Positions 1-8,952 of a stretch of 64,000 bases of DNA are shown one piece after another (position 1 is the stretch's first letter; the number at the start of each line of letters is the position of its first letter). The translations under genes and the position numbers were made by a program. This DNA comes from Chryseobacterium balustinum (GTDB taxonomy: Bacteria; Bacteroidota; Bacteroidia; Flavobacteriales; Weeksellaceae). The stretch is from contig NZ_FUZE01000010.1 in the NCBI RefSeq assembly GCF_900168205.1, positions 62,001 to 126,000 on the forward strand, in the 5' to 3' direction. The notes under the pieces were generated by a model. That model had not been told where the DNA came from, did no database searches, and worked only from the letters and a program-made list of their open reading frames with translations.

Positions 1-816
1 ATCCATCAATTTCATAAACTCGTCCAGCTTAGGCATGATGATAATTTCGGTTCTTCTGTTCTCAGCTCTTCCAGAAACGCTCATGTTTGTCGCTTTAGGA
101 TTGTATTCAGAACGACCTCCTGCTGTAATTCTTGCAGGATCTACTCCAAACTGACTTTGCAATACTTTAGCAATTGCTGTACCTCTTAATGCAGAAAGAT
201 CCCAGTTGTCTCTTGGCAAGTTTACAGAGCTTAATGGTGCGTTATCTGTATTTCCTTCGATCAATACAGAATATTTATCATAATCGTTGATTACTTTTGC
301 TACTTTCCCCAAAACTTCTTGAGCTGCAGGTAAAACATTGTAGTCACCAGTTTTGTATAACAATTTATCTGACAATGAAATCATCACAACACCTTTAAGA
401 ACTTTTACCTGAACATCCTGATCAGCCATGTTATCCAAAGATCTTTTTAGCTTGTTTGATAACGCCAAATTTAAGCTGTCATTTTTCGCATTTGCAGAAA
501 TAAGCTGTTTGATATAAGAGTTTGATGCATTGATTTCACCAACCAATTTATCAATATTCGATGAGCTTTTTCCGGTATTTGAAAGACAAGCATCCAAAGA
601 TGATTTCAAAGCATCATGCTGACTTTTTAATAAGTTATTTTCCGCCGTCAATGTAGAATTCTGACCTTTCAGATCCTGAATTTCACGTTGTCTCTCACCA
701 ATATTTTCAATACACTGTTTGTAGTTGCCACTTAGAGCATCATACTGCTTCTTACTAACGCAAGATGTCATTCCTAACACCACCGCTGAAGCTACTAAAA
801 TTTTAAAAATCTTCAT
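1..816 (-). CDS. OmpA family lipoprotein (partial, C-terminus beyond window)
   Basis: The gene reads leftwards from ATG at 816 and is open to position 1, so 272 residues are visible and the stop lies outside. A lipoprotein signal ends in the lipobox GMTSC (Cys19). Residues about 25-120 are polar and heptad-like (coiled coil). The C-terminal part is an OmpA/MotB peptidoglycan-binding domain: it shows the family's LLYKTG, EGNTDN, LSALRG and AGGRSEYNP..GRAENRRTEI blocks. Such proteins anchor the outer membrane to peptidoglycan. A TACCTTTG box (839-846, minus strand) lies just upstream. The specific role is not known. Confidence 0.9.
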   Translation of the reverse strand, partial: MKIFKILVASAVVLGMTSCVSKKQYDALSGNYKQCIENIGERQREIQDLKGQNSTLTAENNLLKSQHDALKSSLDACLSNTGKSSSNIDKLVGEINASNSYIKQLISANAKNDSLNLALSNKLKRSLDNMADQDVQVKVLKGVVMISLSDKLLYKTGDYNVLPAAQEVLGKVAKVINDYDKYSVLIEGNTDNAPLSSVNLPRDNWDLSALRGTAIAKVLQSQFGVDPARITAGGRSEYNPKATNMSVSGRAENRRTEIIIMPKLDEFMKLMD

Positions 817-838
817 AAATAAACTTTTTAAACGATTT

Positions 839-846
839 CAAAGGTA
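839..846 (-). promoter_or_regulatory. Putative -7 box for the OmpA-like gene
   Basis: On the minus strand this reads TACCTTTG, matching the Bacteroidetes -7 form TAnnTTTG, 23 nt before the ATG at 816. I see no good TTTG -33 element at the expected distance. Confidence 0.5.
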
Positions 847-872
847 ACAAAATTCATTTTAATAAATAGGAT

Positions 873-880
873 TATCTTTG
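873..880 (+). promoter_or_regulatory. Putative -7 box for tilS
   Basis: TATCTTTG matches TAnnTTTG and lies 22 nt before the tilS ATG. It is divergent from the OmpA-like promoter 27 nt away. No clear -33 TTTG was found. Confidence 0.5.
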
Positions 881-902
881 TACAAAAGAAATTCTGAGCA
901 TT

Positions 903-2231
903 ATGCTTACACAATCTGCATTCGAAAAACAGTTTCAAAATCTTACTCAATTATCAGATAACCCAACCTATCTTTTGGCGGTAAGCGGAGGCGCAGATTC
1001 TATGGTTTTAGGCTATCTATTTAATGAATTACGAAATTCAGGTTTAGAATTTCAAGTTGCGCATATTAATTATAAACTTCGTGGTGAAGATTCTGATTCT
1101 GATCAGAAAGTAGTGGAAGATTTCTGCAAGAAGCATAATATTAAATTTCATTTATATCAAGTTTCGGAGAAAGATGAGAAACCGGAAAATTCTATTCAGC
1201 TTTGGGCGCGCGAACTTCGTTATCAGTTCTTCCGAAAAATTCAAAAAAAAGAAAATTTAGATTTTTTGGTAACCGCTCATCACCTGAATGATCAGTTGGA
1301 AACATTTATTATCAATCTTTCAAAAGCTTCGGGCATTAATGGCTTAAGCGGAATTCCGGCCAATGAAAATAATATTTTAAGACCGTTGCTGAATTTTTCA
1401 AAAGACGAAATTTATCAATTTGCTAAAGAAAACAATATTATATTTCGTGAAGATCTTTCTAATAAAAAAAGTGATTATCTGAGAAATAAAATCAGGAATG
1501 AAATCGTCCCGAAACTTTCTGAGACCAACGATCAGTTTTTAGAAAACTTTAGAAAAAGCATTTCTTTCCTGAATCAGACCAAAGATTTTGTACACGACCA
1601 AATTGAGATCATAGAAAAAAATTTTTCTGTATTTAACAAAGAGCACAAAATCTTATCAAAAGAAAAGCTGGCTCAGCAAAGCGATTTCGTAAAGTTTGAG
1701 ATTTTAAAAAAATATGGTTTTAAACGAACGGAAGAAATTCAGAAAATTTTCTCGGCAGAAAACGGAAGCTCTTTTTTTTCAGAAGATTATCATTTAACCG
1801 TTGATAGAGAAGGTTTAATTTTAAAATTAAAAAACCTTTCGAGAGAAATTAATCCTGAAATAATTTTGCTCAATAATTTTGATTTTCATCAAGATCAGGT
1901 AACGATCAATATCAAAAGTTATATTCCAGATGGCAACTGTTTTAATTGGGTTTTTGATACAGACAAACTTCAATTTCCTTTGTCTCTAAGAAAGCAAAAA
2001 GATGGTGATGAGTTTTACCCTTCAGGTTTTTCAGGAAAAAAGAAGGTTTCTAAGTTTTTCAGGGATGAAAAATTATCTGTTTTAACTAAAGAAAAAATAT
2101 GGGTTTTGTGCGATGCTGAAGATCAAATTTTAGGAATCGTTCCTTTAAGACAAGATCGTAGATTTGAGGCAGAAGTCAACACACAAAAAACAACAACAGT
2201 ACAATGGACAGAAGAACAACCAATTCTTTAG
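903..2231 (+). CDS. tilS: tRNA(Ile)-lysidine synthase TilS
   Basis: TilS ligates lysine to C34 of the tRNA-Ile CAU anticodon using ATP, which switches its reading from AUG to AUA; it acts in the cytoplasm. The 442-residue protein has the PP-loop SGGADS at residues 28-33, followed by family blocks AHINYKLRG, RELRY and TAHHLNDQLET. The long C-terminal half, with PLSLRKQKDGDEFYP and KKVSKFFRDEK near the end, matches the TilS C-terminal domain, so this is a full-length bacterial form. Its 3' end overlaps the next gene by 28 nt, which suggests co-expression. Confidence 0.96.
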   Translation: MLTQSAFEKQFQNLTQLSDNPTYLLAVSGGADSMVLGYLFNELRNSGLEFQVAHINYKLRGEDSDSDQKVVEDFCKKHNIKFHLYQVSEKDEKPENSIQLWARELRYQFFRKIQKKENLDFLVTAHHLNDQLETFIINLSKASGINGLSGIPANENNILRPLLNFSKDEIYQFAKENNIIFREDLSNKKSDYLRNKIRNEIVPKLSETNDQFLENFRKSISFLNQTKDFVHDQIEIIEKNFSVFNKEHKILSKEKLAQQSDFVKFEILKKYGFKRTEEIQKIFSAENGSSFFSEDYHLTVDREGLILKLKNLSREINPEIILLNNFDFHQDQVTINIKSYIPDGNCFNWVFDTDKLQFPLSLRKQKDGDEFYPSGFSGKKKVSKFFRDEKLSVLTKEKIWVLCDAEDQILGIVPLRQDRRFEAEVNTQKTTTVQWTEEQPIL

Positions 2232-2770
2232 CCATAGAAGATTTCAAAAAAAACAGCAATGCAGCTTTCGGTATTTTGTATCAAAATTATTTTGTTTATG
2301 TAAAAAAATACATTCTTAATAACAAAGGAAAATCTGAGGACGCAGAAGATATTTTTCAGGATTCGCTGCTTATTCTTTACGAAAAACTACATCGCGATAA
2401 TTTTGAAGCTTACACTTGCTTAGGAAATTATATTGTAGGAATTTCTAAAAATCTATGGTTGAAAAGACTAAAAAACAGAAATTTTTATATAGAATTTCCG
2501 GATACTTATTTCATAGAAAATCAGCAGGAAATTAATTCTGCCATTGAAAATGAAAAATATTATTGGGAAAAGCTAACGGGATATATGAAAGCTATTTCTT
2601 CACATTGTCAAAATTTAATTCAGGATATTTTCATAAAAAATAAAAGCATTGAAGAGATTCAGGATAAATACAAATACTCCAGCAAGCACAATGCGCAAAA
2701 CCAAAAATACAAATGTGTAGAACAAATCCGGAAGATAAAAGACAAAACTTTTCAAACTGAAAATCAATAA
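2204..2770 (+). CDS. Sigma-70 family (ECF-like) RNA polymerase sigma factor
   Basis: The 188-residue protein has a region 2 signature (AFGILYQNYFVYVKKYI then DAEDIFQDSLLILYEKL, residues about 22-62). A C-terminal helix-turn-helix resembles region 4 (SSHCQNLIQDIF..KSIEEIQDKY, then EQIRK). It would direct RNA polymerase to a regulon that cannot be told from the sequence. No anti-sigma factor is adjacent. The ATG lies 28 nt inside tilS in another frame, so translation is probably coupled to TilS. A hairpin with a T-run follows. Confidence 0.88.
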   Translation: MDRRTTNSLAIEDFKKNSNAAFGILYQNYFVYVKKYILNNKGKSEDAEDIFQDSLLILYEKLHRDNFEAYTCLGNYIVGISKNLWLKRLKNRNFYIEFPDTYFIENQQEINSAIENEKYYWEKLTGYMKAISSHCQNLIQDIFIKNKSIEEIQDKYKYSSKHNAQNQKYKCVEQIRKIKDKTFQTENQ

Positions 2771-2775
2771 ATTAT

Positions 2776-2808
2776 AAAAAATCATCTAAACAACGGGTGA
2801 TTTTTTTC
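2776..2808 (+). terminator. Rho-independent terminator after the sigma factor gene
   Basis: AAAAATCATC pairs with GGTGATTTTT (one G.T pair) around a 9-nt loop and runs into seven T. Confidence 0.7.
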
Positions 2809-2839
2809 TTTTTGGGAGAACTTAATAAAAACAATCATT

Positions 2840-3808
2840 ATGTTCAAAACAATTATATTCAGCACATTTCTGTTTTTAGGAATTTTTGTAAGTGCGCAAA
2901 AAGAAAAAGGCATCAATTTTCAAGATGTAAATCTTGAAGCCGCAAAAAAAATTGCTCAGAAAGAAAACAAACTCATTTTCATCGATTTATTTACAACCTG
3001 GTGCGGACCATGTAAACTGATGAAAAAGAATACCTTTACTGATGAAAAAATCGGAGAACTTTTCAATAAAAACTTTGTAAATCTTGCGATTGATGCCGAA
3101 AAAGACAAAGACGGGCTTCAGCTTGTAAAAAAGTATAAAATTGTCAATTATCCTTCGTTTTTATTTTTAGATAAGAATGGTGATGTAATCCAGTATGATT
3201 TTGGGTATTACAATGCTCAACAGTTTTCGGGAGTCGGGATGGCTGTTTTAGATAAAGCTTTTTCAAAAAATACAGTTAAAACAATCGACCAGGTAAAAGG
3301 AAAAATGGTCGGAGATAAAGTTGCTGATTTTTCTGCTAAAGACCATTTAGGAAAAACATTTACTTTATCAAAAGAAAAGGAGAAAATCGTTTTGGTTTTC
3401 ATTCGCGGGCAATGGTGCCCTTACTGCAACAAATATGTTGAAAGCCTGCAAAATATTTCACCGGAATTAAAAGCAAAAAACGCAAGACTAGTTATTATTT
3501 CGCCAGAAAAACCTGAGTTTATCGAAAAAACCATCGCTAAAACAAAAACAGATTACACCGTTTTGCACGATGAAGATTATAAAATTGCCGAAATGTTTGA
3601 TGTACTTTACACTCCGGAGCAAAAAACACTTGATTTTTACAATTCAAGATTAAAAGGCGATTTTACAGACAGCAGATCGGATCATTCCGGAAGACTTCCT
3701 GTTTCTGCAACGTTCATTATTAATGAAAATAAAGAAATTTCGTGGAGACATTTTAATCCGGATTATAAAGAGAGAGCTTCACTAGAGAATATCTTGAATC
3801 AACTTTAG
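2840..3808 (+). CDS. Exported two-domain thioredoxin / AhpC-TSA-like protein
   Basis: The 322-residue protein starts with a Sec signal peptide (FLFLGIFVSAQ, cleavage near residue 20). The first domain is thioredoxin-like with the active site WCGPC (Cys55 and Cys58) and a cis-Pro motif NYPSFLFLD. The second, from about residue 155, resembles AhpC/TSA-Redoxin and carries GQWCPYC (Cys193 and Cys196). It is probably a periplasmic disulfide reductase or peroxidase. The next gene is dsbD, which could supply electrons to both domains. The fusion of two redox modules is common in Bacteroidetes; the substrate is unknown. Confidence 0.88.
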   Translation: MFKTIIFSTFLFLGIFVSAQKEKGINFQDVNLEAAKKIAQKENKLIFIDLFTTWCGPCKLMKKNTFTDEKIGELFNKNFVNLAIDAEKDKDGLQLVKKYKIVNYPSFLFLDKNGDVIQYDFGYYNAQQFSGVGMAVLDKAFSKNTVKTIDQVKGKMVGDKVADFSAKDHLGKTFTLSKEKEKIVLVFIRGQWCPYCNKYVESLQNISPELKAKNARLVIISPEKPEFIEKTIAKTKTDYTVLHDEDYKIAEMFDVLYTPEQKTLDFYNSRLKGDFTDSRSDHSGRLPVSATFIINENKEISWRHFNPDYKERASLENILNQL

Positions 3809-3843
3809 TTTCATTTTTTATTTAAACTAAAGTAAGTTTACAC

Positions 3844-3874
3844 TTTGGTAAGAGATTCTAAACCTTTATTTTTG
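3844..3874 (+). promoter_or_regulatory. Bacteroidetes-type promoter of dsbD
   Basis: TTTG at 3844-3847 and TATTTTTG at 3867-3874 are 19 nt apart, the ideal spacing. The ATG of dsbD is 33 nt past the -7 box, so dsbD has its own promoter. Confidence 0.75.
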
Positions 3875-3907
3875 TAGAATTCATTTAATTAAAAATACCT
3901 TTATCAT

Positions 3908-5986
3908 ATGCGGTCAAATGCTATTCTGAGAATCCTCACATTTACTTTTTTATTGCTTTTTGTAGGAATTTCAGCACAAATAAAAAATCCCGTAAAATTC
4001 AAATTCACTGTCAACGAATTGGGCAACAATCAGTACGAAGCTGTTTTGAATGCAACGCTTGAAAGTGGATGGCACATTTATTCGAGAGACATCCCGGAAG
4101 ACACAGGAATCCCAACAGAATATGTCGTTTCTGGAAAAAACATAGAACTGATTGGAAAATTTCATGAAGTAGGAAAAAAACATGAAGAATTTTCTGAAGC
4201 TTTTGGCGGAACGATTATTTACTATTCCAACTCTGCTGGTTTTAAACAAAAATTTAAATTAAAAGACCCTACGAAAGCAGGAGATCTTGTTGCTGAAATC
4301 ACTTATCAGACTTGCGACGACAGAGTTTGTCTTGCTCCGAATACTTTAGAATTCAACAAAAAAATTACTCCGACAGGAGTGACAGAAGAAGCTGTAACCG
4401 ATGATAAAACTGAGGCAACTAAAGATTCTGCTAAAGTTGTTGAAACGCTTACCGGAAATCCTGTAAAAGGAGATTCTACAATTGTTGAGACTGCAAAATT
4501 AGACCCTAAACAATTAAAAGTAGCTTCTATTGATATCTCAAAACCATTAACAGATTGCGGAACGGGTTCATCTAAAATTGATGAAAATTACTGGACGTAT
4601 CTTTTATTAGGTTTCATTGGTGGTTTAATCGCCTTGTTAACACCATGCGTTTTCCCGATGATTCCATTAACGGTTTCTTTCTTTACAAAAGGAAATAAAA
4701 ATCCGGCAAAAGGGAAAAGAGACGCTTTGGTGTATGGGTTTTTCATTCTTTTAATTTTTGTTTTATTAAGTCTTCCTTTCCATTTAATTGATGGAATCGC
4801 AGGAAATATTTTCAACGAAATTTCTACCAACGTTTGGCTGAATATCGTTTTCTTTATCATCTTTATTTTCTTTGCAGGAAGTTTCTTCGGATACTACGAC
4901 ATAACATTACCAAGTTCGATTGCCAATAAATCTTCAAAAGCAGAAGAAGCAGGTGGAATGATTGGTATTTTCTTTATGGCTTTAACTTTGGTAATTGTCT
5001 CTTTCTCTTGTACAGGTCCTATTTTGGGAAGTTTATTGGGAAGTGCCATTACAGGTTCGGCAAACGTTCCAATGTTACTAACGTTTGCTTTGGCAGGTTT
5101 CGGATTGGCTTGGGCGATTGTTTTCGGATTACTGGCGTTATTCCCGCAGGCTTTACAAAGTCTTCCAAAATCGGGAGGATGGATGAATACCGTGAAAGTA
5201 GTTTTAGGTTTTGTGGAATTGGCTTTGGCTTTAAAATTCTTATCAAAAGCAGATTTAGTTTCTAAAACATTCTTAATTAAAAGAGAACTGTTTATCGCAA
5301 TCTGGATCGTAGTTGCGATTGGATTGGTTATTTATTTATTCGGATTGATAAGATTCCCTCACGATGACAAGAAACCGAAAATTTCTATTACAAGAAAGAT
5401 CATCGGAGTTTTAGGAATTGGTTTTGTTGTGTATTTAATTCAAGGATTAATTCCTGCAGAACGACCAAAACTATCGTTATTAAGCGGAATTTTGCCTCCT
5501 TTGAATGTAAGTTATTTCCATGACGAAAAAGACGGAATTCTGGGAATGCATCCTGAACATGATTTCTTTAATGCTATTGAACTCGCCAAAAAAGAAAACA
5601 AACCAATTCTAATTGACTTTACAGGGTACGGCTGTGAAAACTGCAGAAAAATGGAAGAATTTGTTTGGAGCGAGCCGGATATTTTACCAATTCTTCAGAA
5701 TGATGTTGTACTTGCCTCTCTTTACGTAGACGACAAAGAAGAGCTTCCTGAAGACCAAAAAACTAAAATCGATTTAGGAGACGGACAGGTGAAGAAAGTG
5801 AAAACAATTGGTGACAGATGGAGTTTATTCCAAACCGCTAATTTTAATAATAATTCGCAGCCTCATTACGTTCTTTTAACTCCTGATGGAAAAGTAATCA
5901 ATACTCCGGTTTCAGGTTATATGGAAAAAGAGAAGTTTAAAAAATTCTTGGAATGTGGTGTCAATTATTTTAAGAATAATAAATAA
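3908..5986 (+). CDS. dsbD: Thiol:disulfide interchange protein DsbD
   Basis: DsbD carries electrons from cytoplasmic thioredoxin across the inner membrane to periplasmic thiol proteins. This 692-residue protein has all three parts: a signal peptide and N-terminal DsbD-alpha-type domain (residues about 25-150, with the Cys pair TCDDRVCLAP), a polar linker, a multi-helix membrane core (about 225-510), and a C-terminal thioredoxin domain. The core has its two redox Cys in TPCVFPMIP (Cys247) and SCTGPILG (Cys368). The thioredoxin domain has GCENC (Cys576 and Cys579). It sits next to the exported two-domain thioredoxin, a likely client. Confidence 0.95.
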   Translation: MRSNAILRILTFTFLLLFVGISAQIKNPVKFKFTVNELGNNQYEAVLNATLESGWHIYSRDIPEDTGIPTEYVVSGKNIELIGKFHEVGKKHEEFSEAFGGTIIYYSNSAGFKQKFKLKDPTKAGDLVAEITYQTCDDRVCLAPNTLEFNKKITPTGVTEEAVTDDKTEATKDSAKVVETLTGNPVKGDSTIVETAKLDPKQLKVASIDISKPLTDCGTGSSKIDENYWTYLLLGFIGGLIALLTPCVFPMIPLTVSFFTKGNKNPAKGKRDALVYGFFILLIFVLLSLPFHLIDGIAGNIFNEISTNVWLNIVFFIIFIFFAGSFFGYYDITLPSSIANKSSKAEEAGGMIGIFFMALTLVIVSFSCTGPILGSLLGSAITGSANVPMLLTFALAGFGLAWAIVFGLLALFPQALQSLPKSGGWMNTVKVVLGFVELALALKFLSKADLVSKTFLIKRELFIAIWIVVAIGLVIYLFGLIRFPHDDKKPKISITRKIIGVLGIGFVVYLIQGLIPAERPKLSLLSGILPPLNVSYFHDEKDGILGMHPEHDFFNAIELAKKENKPILIDFTGYGCENCRKMEEFVWSEPDILPILQNDVVLASLYVDDKEELPEDQKTKIDLGDGQVKKVKTIGDRWSLFQTANFNNNSQPHYVLLTPDGKVINTPVSGYMEKEKFKKFLECGVNYFKNNK

Positions 5987-6006
5987 GATCATCAATTATA
6001 AAATTT

Positions 6007-6039
6007 AGCCTTATTAATTCATTTTGATAAGGCTTTTTT
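6007..6039 (+). terminator. Terminator after dsbD
   Basis: AGCCTTAT (6007-6014) pairs exactly with ATAAGGCT (6027-6034) and is followed by a T-run. Confidence 0.8.
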
Positions 6040-6194
6040 AATGGATATACCAATAAATTATTAAAACAAATATTAATTTCGATAATTTAACACTAAATTG
6101 AAAATTTAGGTATAAACTTTGCATCGAATCAATTTAAAGTGAAATAAAATTTCATTGATTTTAAAATTTTGTTCAACATTTAAAAAACTGAATT

Positions 6195-6716
6195 ATGGCT
6201 GAAGTTATTACACGAGAAAAATCCGGAGGCAAGCAAAACAAGAAACCTATTAAAATCGATATGACTCCGATGGTCGATTTAAATTTTTTATTATTGATGT
6301 TTTTCATGTTTACATCAAGTTTTACAAAACCTAATGTAATGGATCTCGGCTTGCCGGCAAAAGATCCCAATCCTATTCTTACAAACTATGATATTGATTA
6401 CAGAAATCAAATCACTTTTATTATTGGGGAAAATAACAGAATTTTTTATCATCAAAGCAATGAAAAAGACCTTACAGAAGCTAGTTTAAAAGAAACAGAT
6501 TATAATGGTTTAAATGTTTCAAAAATAATTTCTAATGCTTATGAAAAAGCTCCGAAGAAAGAAATTTTCACCATTATTGTAAAACCGACTGATGATGCGA
6601 ATTACAAAAACTTTGTAGATATGATGGATAATATTTCGATTTCGAAAAAGGAACGATACGGCATAAGCGATATTAAACCCTGGGAAAAGAAAGTTTACGA
6701 AAACGTAGTAAAATAA
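6195..6716 (+). CDS. ExbD/TolR family biopolymer transport protein (orphan)
   Basis: The 173-residue protein has a short cytoplasmic N-terminus, one membrane helix (about residues 28-45) beginning with the conserved MTPMVDLNFLLLMFF, and a periplasmic domain. The Asp in MVDLN is the residue ExbD/TolR use for the proton path. Together with ExbB it would energise TonB-dependent transport. There is no exbB or tonB beside it: dsbD lies upstream and a small lipoprotein gene downstream, and terminators flank it on both sides. It must therefore work with subunits encoded elsewhere. Confidence 0.88.
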   Translation: MAEVITREKSGGKQNKKPIKIDMTPMVDLNFLLLMFFMFTSSFTKPNVMDLGLPAKDPNPILTNYDIDYRNQITFIIGENNRIFYHQSNEKDLTEASLKETDYNGLNVSKIISNAYEKAPKKEIFTIIVKPTDDANYKNFVDMMDNISISKKERYGISDIKPWEKKVYENVVK

Positions 6717-6722
6717 AACATT

Positions 6723-6749
6723 AGAGCATTTTTATAATGCTCTTTTTTT
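6723..6749 (+). terminator. Terminator after exbD-like gene
   Basis: AGAGCATT (6723-6730) pairs exactly with AATGCTCT (6736-6743) and runs into seven T. Confidence 0.8.
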
Positions 6750-6750
6750 A

Positions 6751-6758
6751 TAAATTTG
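6751..6758 (+). promoter_or_regulatory. Putative -7 box for the small lipoprotein gene
   Basis: TAAATTTG matches TAnnTTTG 18 nt before the ATG at 6777. It covers the TTG at 6756 that would otherwise open a longer frame, so it argues for the later start. Confidence 0.5.
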
Positions 6759-6776
6759 AGCGTAAAATTTCAAACC

Positions 6777-7298
6777 ATGATGAAAAACATTTTAATTTTA
6801 GCAGGAATCGGAATCTTAAGCTTTTCATGTTCAAAAAAAGAAACTACAGAAGTTAACGATAAAGTTGACAGTACAAAAATTGTAGATTCTATCAACGCTT
6901 CAAGAACAAAACTGAACGACAGCATTAAATCTCAAAACCGTTTTAAAGATTTCAGTGGAAGCCACAAATTCTTTTATCAGAATGACAGTTCATCCAAATA
7001 TTCAGGATCTGTAAATTTTACAAAAATTGAAGGCGAAAGAGATAATTATGATGTTTCAGGAAGCATTAAATCAGGAAATAATTCGGTAACTATTAAAGGC
7101 TTTATACAAGTCGTTTCACCAAAACACATGAATTTCACCGGAGAAATCACCCAAAAAATACCTGAAAACGACAACGGAAAACCTTACACAAGAAAAGGAA
7201 CTAAAACGTTTGCATCTAAAGATGGCGGAAAAACGTACAGGCTTCAGGATATGGTAAATGGTTCGGGATTTGTAGATTATATCGACATTCAATACTAA
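6777..7298 (+). CDS. Small lipoprotein of unknown function
   Basis: I do not recognise the family. The start is set at ATG 6777 because the lipoprotein signal then has the usual length, with lipobox LSFSC ending about 18 residues in. A TTG 21 nt further up lies in the -7 box. The mature 155 or so residues begin with a polar, Ser/Lys/Asp-rich stretch and then look beta-rich (FSGSHKFFYQ.., YSGSVNFTKIEG.., VSGSIKSGNNSVTIKGF), like a small barrel or sandwich. It is 12 bases ahead of the hydrolase gene and probably in the same transcript. Confidence 0.7.
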   Translation: MMKNILILAGIGILSFSCSKKETTEVNDKVDSTKIVDSINASRTKLNDSIKSQNRFKDFSGSHKFFYQNDSSSKYSGSVNFTKIEGERDNYDVSGSIKSGNNSVTIKGFIQVVSPKHMNFTGEITQKIPENDNGKPYTRKGTKTFASKDGGKTYRLQDMVNGSGFVDYIDIQY

Positions 7299-7310
7299 AA
7301 TTTTAAAGTT

Positions 7311-8093
7311 ATGCTCAATTTTGAAAAAAAAGGACAAGGAAAAGAGACATTGGTTCTGCTTCATGGTTTTATGGAAAACATTTCAATCTGGAGTGACCTT
7401 GAAAAAAACCTTTCCAAAGATTTTACTTTACTCAAAATAGATCTTCCCGGACATGGAAAATCGGATATCTTAGCTGAAGTTCACACTATGGAAATGATGG
7501 CAGAAGAAGTGAAAAAAGTTTTAGACCATCAAAATTTAGACAATATACACTTGCTCGGTCATTCAATGGGTGGTTACGTTTCTTTAGCATTTGCTGAGCA
7601 ATTTTCTGATTATTTAAAAAGCCTTACTTTATTTTTCTCTACTTATTTTCCGGATGATGCAGAGAAAAAAGAACAGCGTAAAAAGAGCTACAGAGTGATA
7701 AAAGATGCTTTTGCCCATTACGCAAGAGTGGGAATTCCTAATTTATTTAATCCTAATGAAAGAGATGTTCTGGAAGGAAAAATAGAAACAGCTTTGGAAG
7801 TTGCATTATCAACCAATAATCTTGGAGCTTTAGCCTGCATAAAAGGAATGGTGGAAAGAACCGACAAAAAACATATTTTAGAAAATCTGGAATGCCGGAT
7901 TTTAGTTCTTGCCGGTAAACACGACAATGCCGTAAAAACTGAAAATACAATCCATAATCTTCCAGACCGCACCAATATCAAATCTTATGTTCTTGACTGC
8001 GGACACAACGGACATTGGGAAAAACCTTCTATCTGTGCTGAAATTATCAACACAGAGCTTCTGCATCATTTACCCAAAAAATTGGTACTTTAA
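7311..8093 (+). CDS. Alpha/beta hydrolase
   Basis: The 260-residue protein has a single alpha/beta hydrolase domain and no signal peptide, so it is cytoplasmic. Visible motifs are the oxyanion HGF (residues 18-20), LPGHGKS, the nucleophile elbow GHSMGG (Ser85), an acid in AGKHDNA (Asp205) and the catalytic His in CGHNGHW (His232 or His235). The overall pattern is that of the esterase group that includes MhpC and BioH-like enzymes. The substrate cannot be inferred. A patatin-type lipase gene follows in the same direction. Confidence 0.88.
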   Translation: MLNFEKKGQGKETLVLLHGFMENISIWSDLEKNLSKDFTLLKIDLPGHGKSDILAEVHTMEMMAEEVKKVLDHQNLDNIHLLGHSMGGYVSLAFAEQFSDYLKSLTLFFSTYFPDDAEKKEQRKKSYRVIKDAFAHYARVGIPNLFNPNERDVLEGKIETALEVALSTNNLGALACIKGMVERTDKKHILENLECRILVLAGKHDNAVKTENTIHNLPDRTNIKSYVLDCGHNGHWEKPSICAEIINTELLHHLPKKLVL

Positions 8094-8160
8094 AATCATT
8101 TATCAATCTTGAATACCGTTTATTTATAAAACCATATCTTAGTAAGGTTTAAATCTTTCA

Positions 8161-8951
8161 ATGAATTTATTTTCTTTCAAAAAAAAAAACCCATTATAGG
8201 ACTTACACTTTCCGGCGGCGGAATGCGCGGAATTGCCCACATTGCTGTTTTAAAAGCATTGGAAGAATATGATCTTAAACCGGACATTATTTCAGGAACG
8301 AGTGCCGGTTCTATTGTTGGCGCATTTTATTCGTTCGGAAAAACACCTGATGAAATGATGGAAATCGTAAGGCAGACTACGTTTTTTTCACGTTCTTACC
8401 TAAAACTTTCCAAAAACGGAATTTTCAGCTCAAAATTTATTCTTAAACTTTTTAATGACCATTTTCCCGAAGATGATTTTAAGATTTTAAAAATTCCAGT
8501 GTATGTTACTGCGACGGAAATGACTCACGGCATTGTTGATTTTTTCTCTGAAGGTGAGCTTTTCGGGCCACTTTTAGCCTCTTCAAGTGTGCCTTTTGTT
8601 TTACCTCCTGTAAAAATTGGAGAAAAAATTTATGTCGACGGCGGGGTTTTAGACAATCTACCAATAGAACCTATCATTGACAAATGCGATTTCCTGATTG
8701 CCTCACACGTCAATTCTATTAGCTACGACGGATTGGAAAACATGAGTTTAATGAAAGAATTTGACCGTATTTTACATCTAGCCATTGCCAAATCTGTTTA
8801 CTCTAAAGCAAGCCATTGCGATATATTTTTAGACCCACCCAAGATGACCAAATTCAGCCTTTTCAATAAAAAGTTTCTGGATGTGATGTTTCAGGAAGTG
8901 TATGAATATACCTGTAATGACCTTGAAGAAAGAGGATATAGGAAAGTGTAG
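8161..8951 (+). pseudogene. Patatin-like phospholipase, reading frame broken at an A11 tract
   Basis: From ATG 8161 the frame begins MNLFSFKKK and reaches TAG at 8197. The lipase frame, open from 8133, has no ATG until 8223, inside the conserved GGGMRG motif. The run of eleven A at 8179-8189 separates the frames. One more A would give MNLFSFKKKKPIIGLTLSGGGMRG without a break. In that product GGGMRG is the oxyanion motif, GTSAGS gives Ser48 and DGG gives Asp160 of the Ser-Asp dyad, about 263 residues in all, a normal length for this family. The rest of the frame is undamaged. So it is either a sequencing indel, a slippage-controlled or phase-variable gene, or a very recent pseudogene. Confidence 0.85.
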
Positions 8952-8952
8952 C

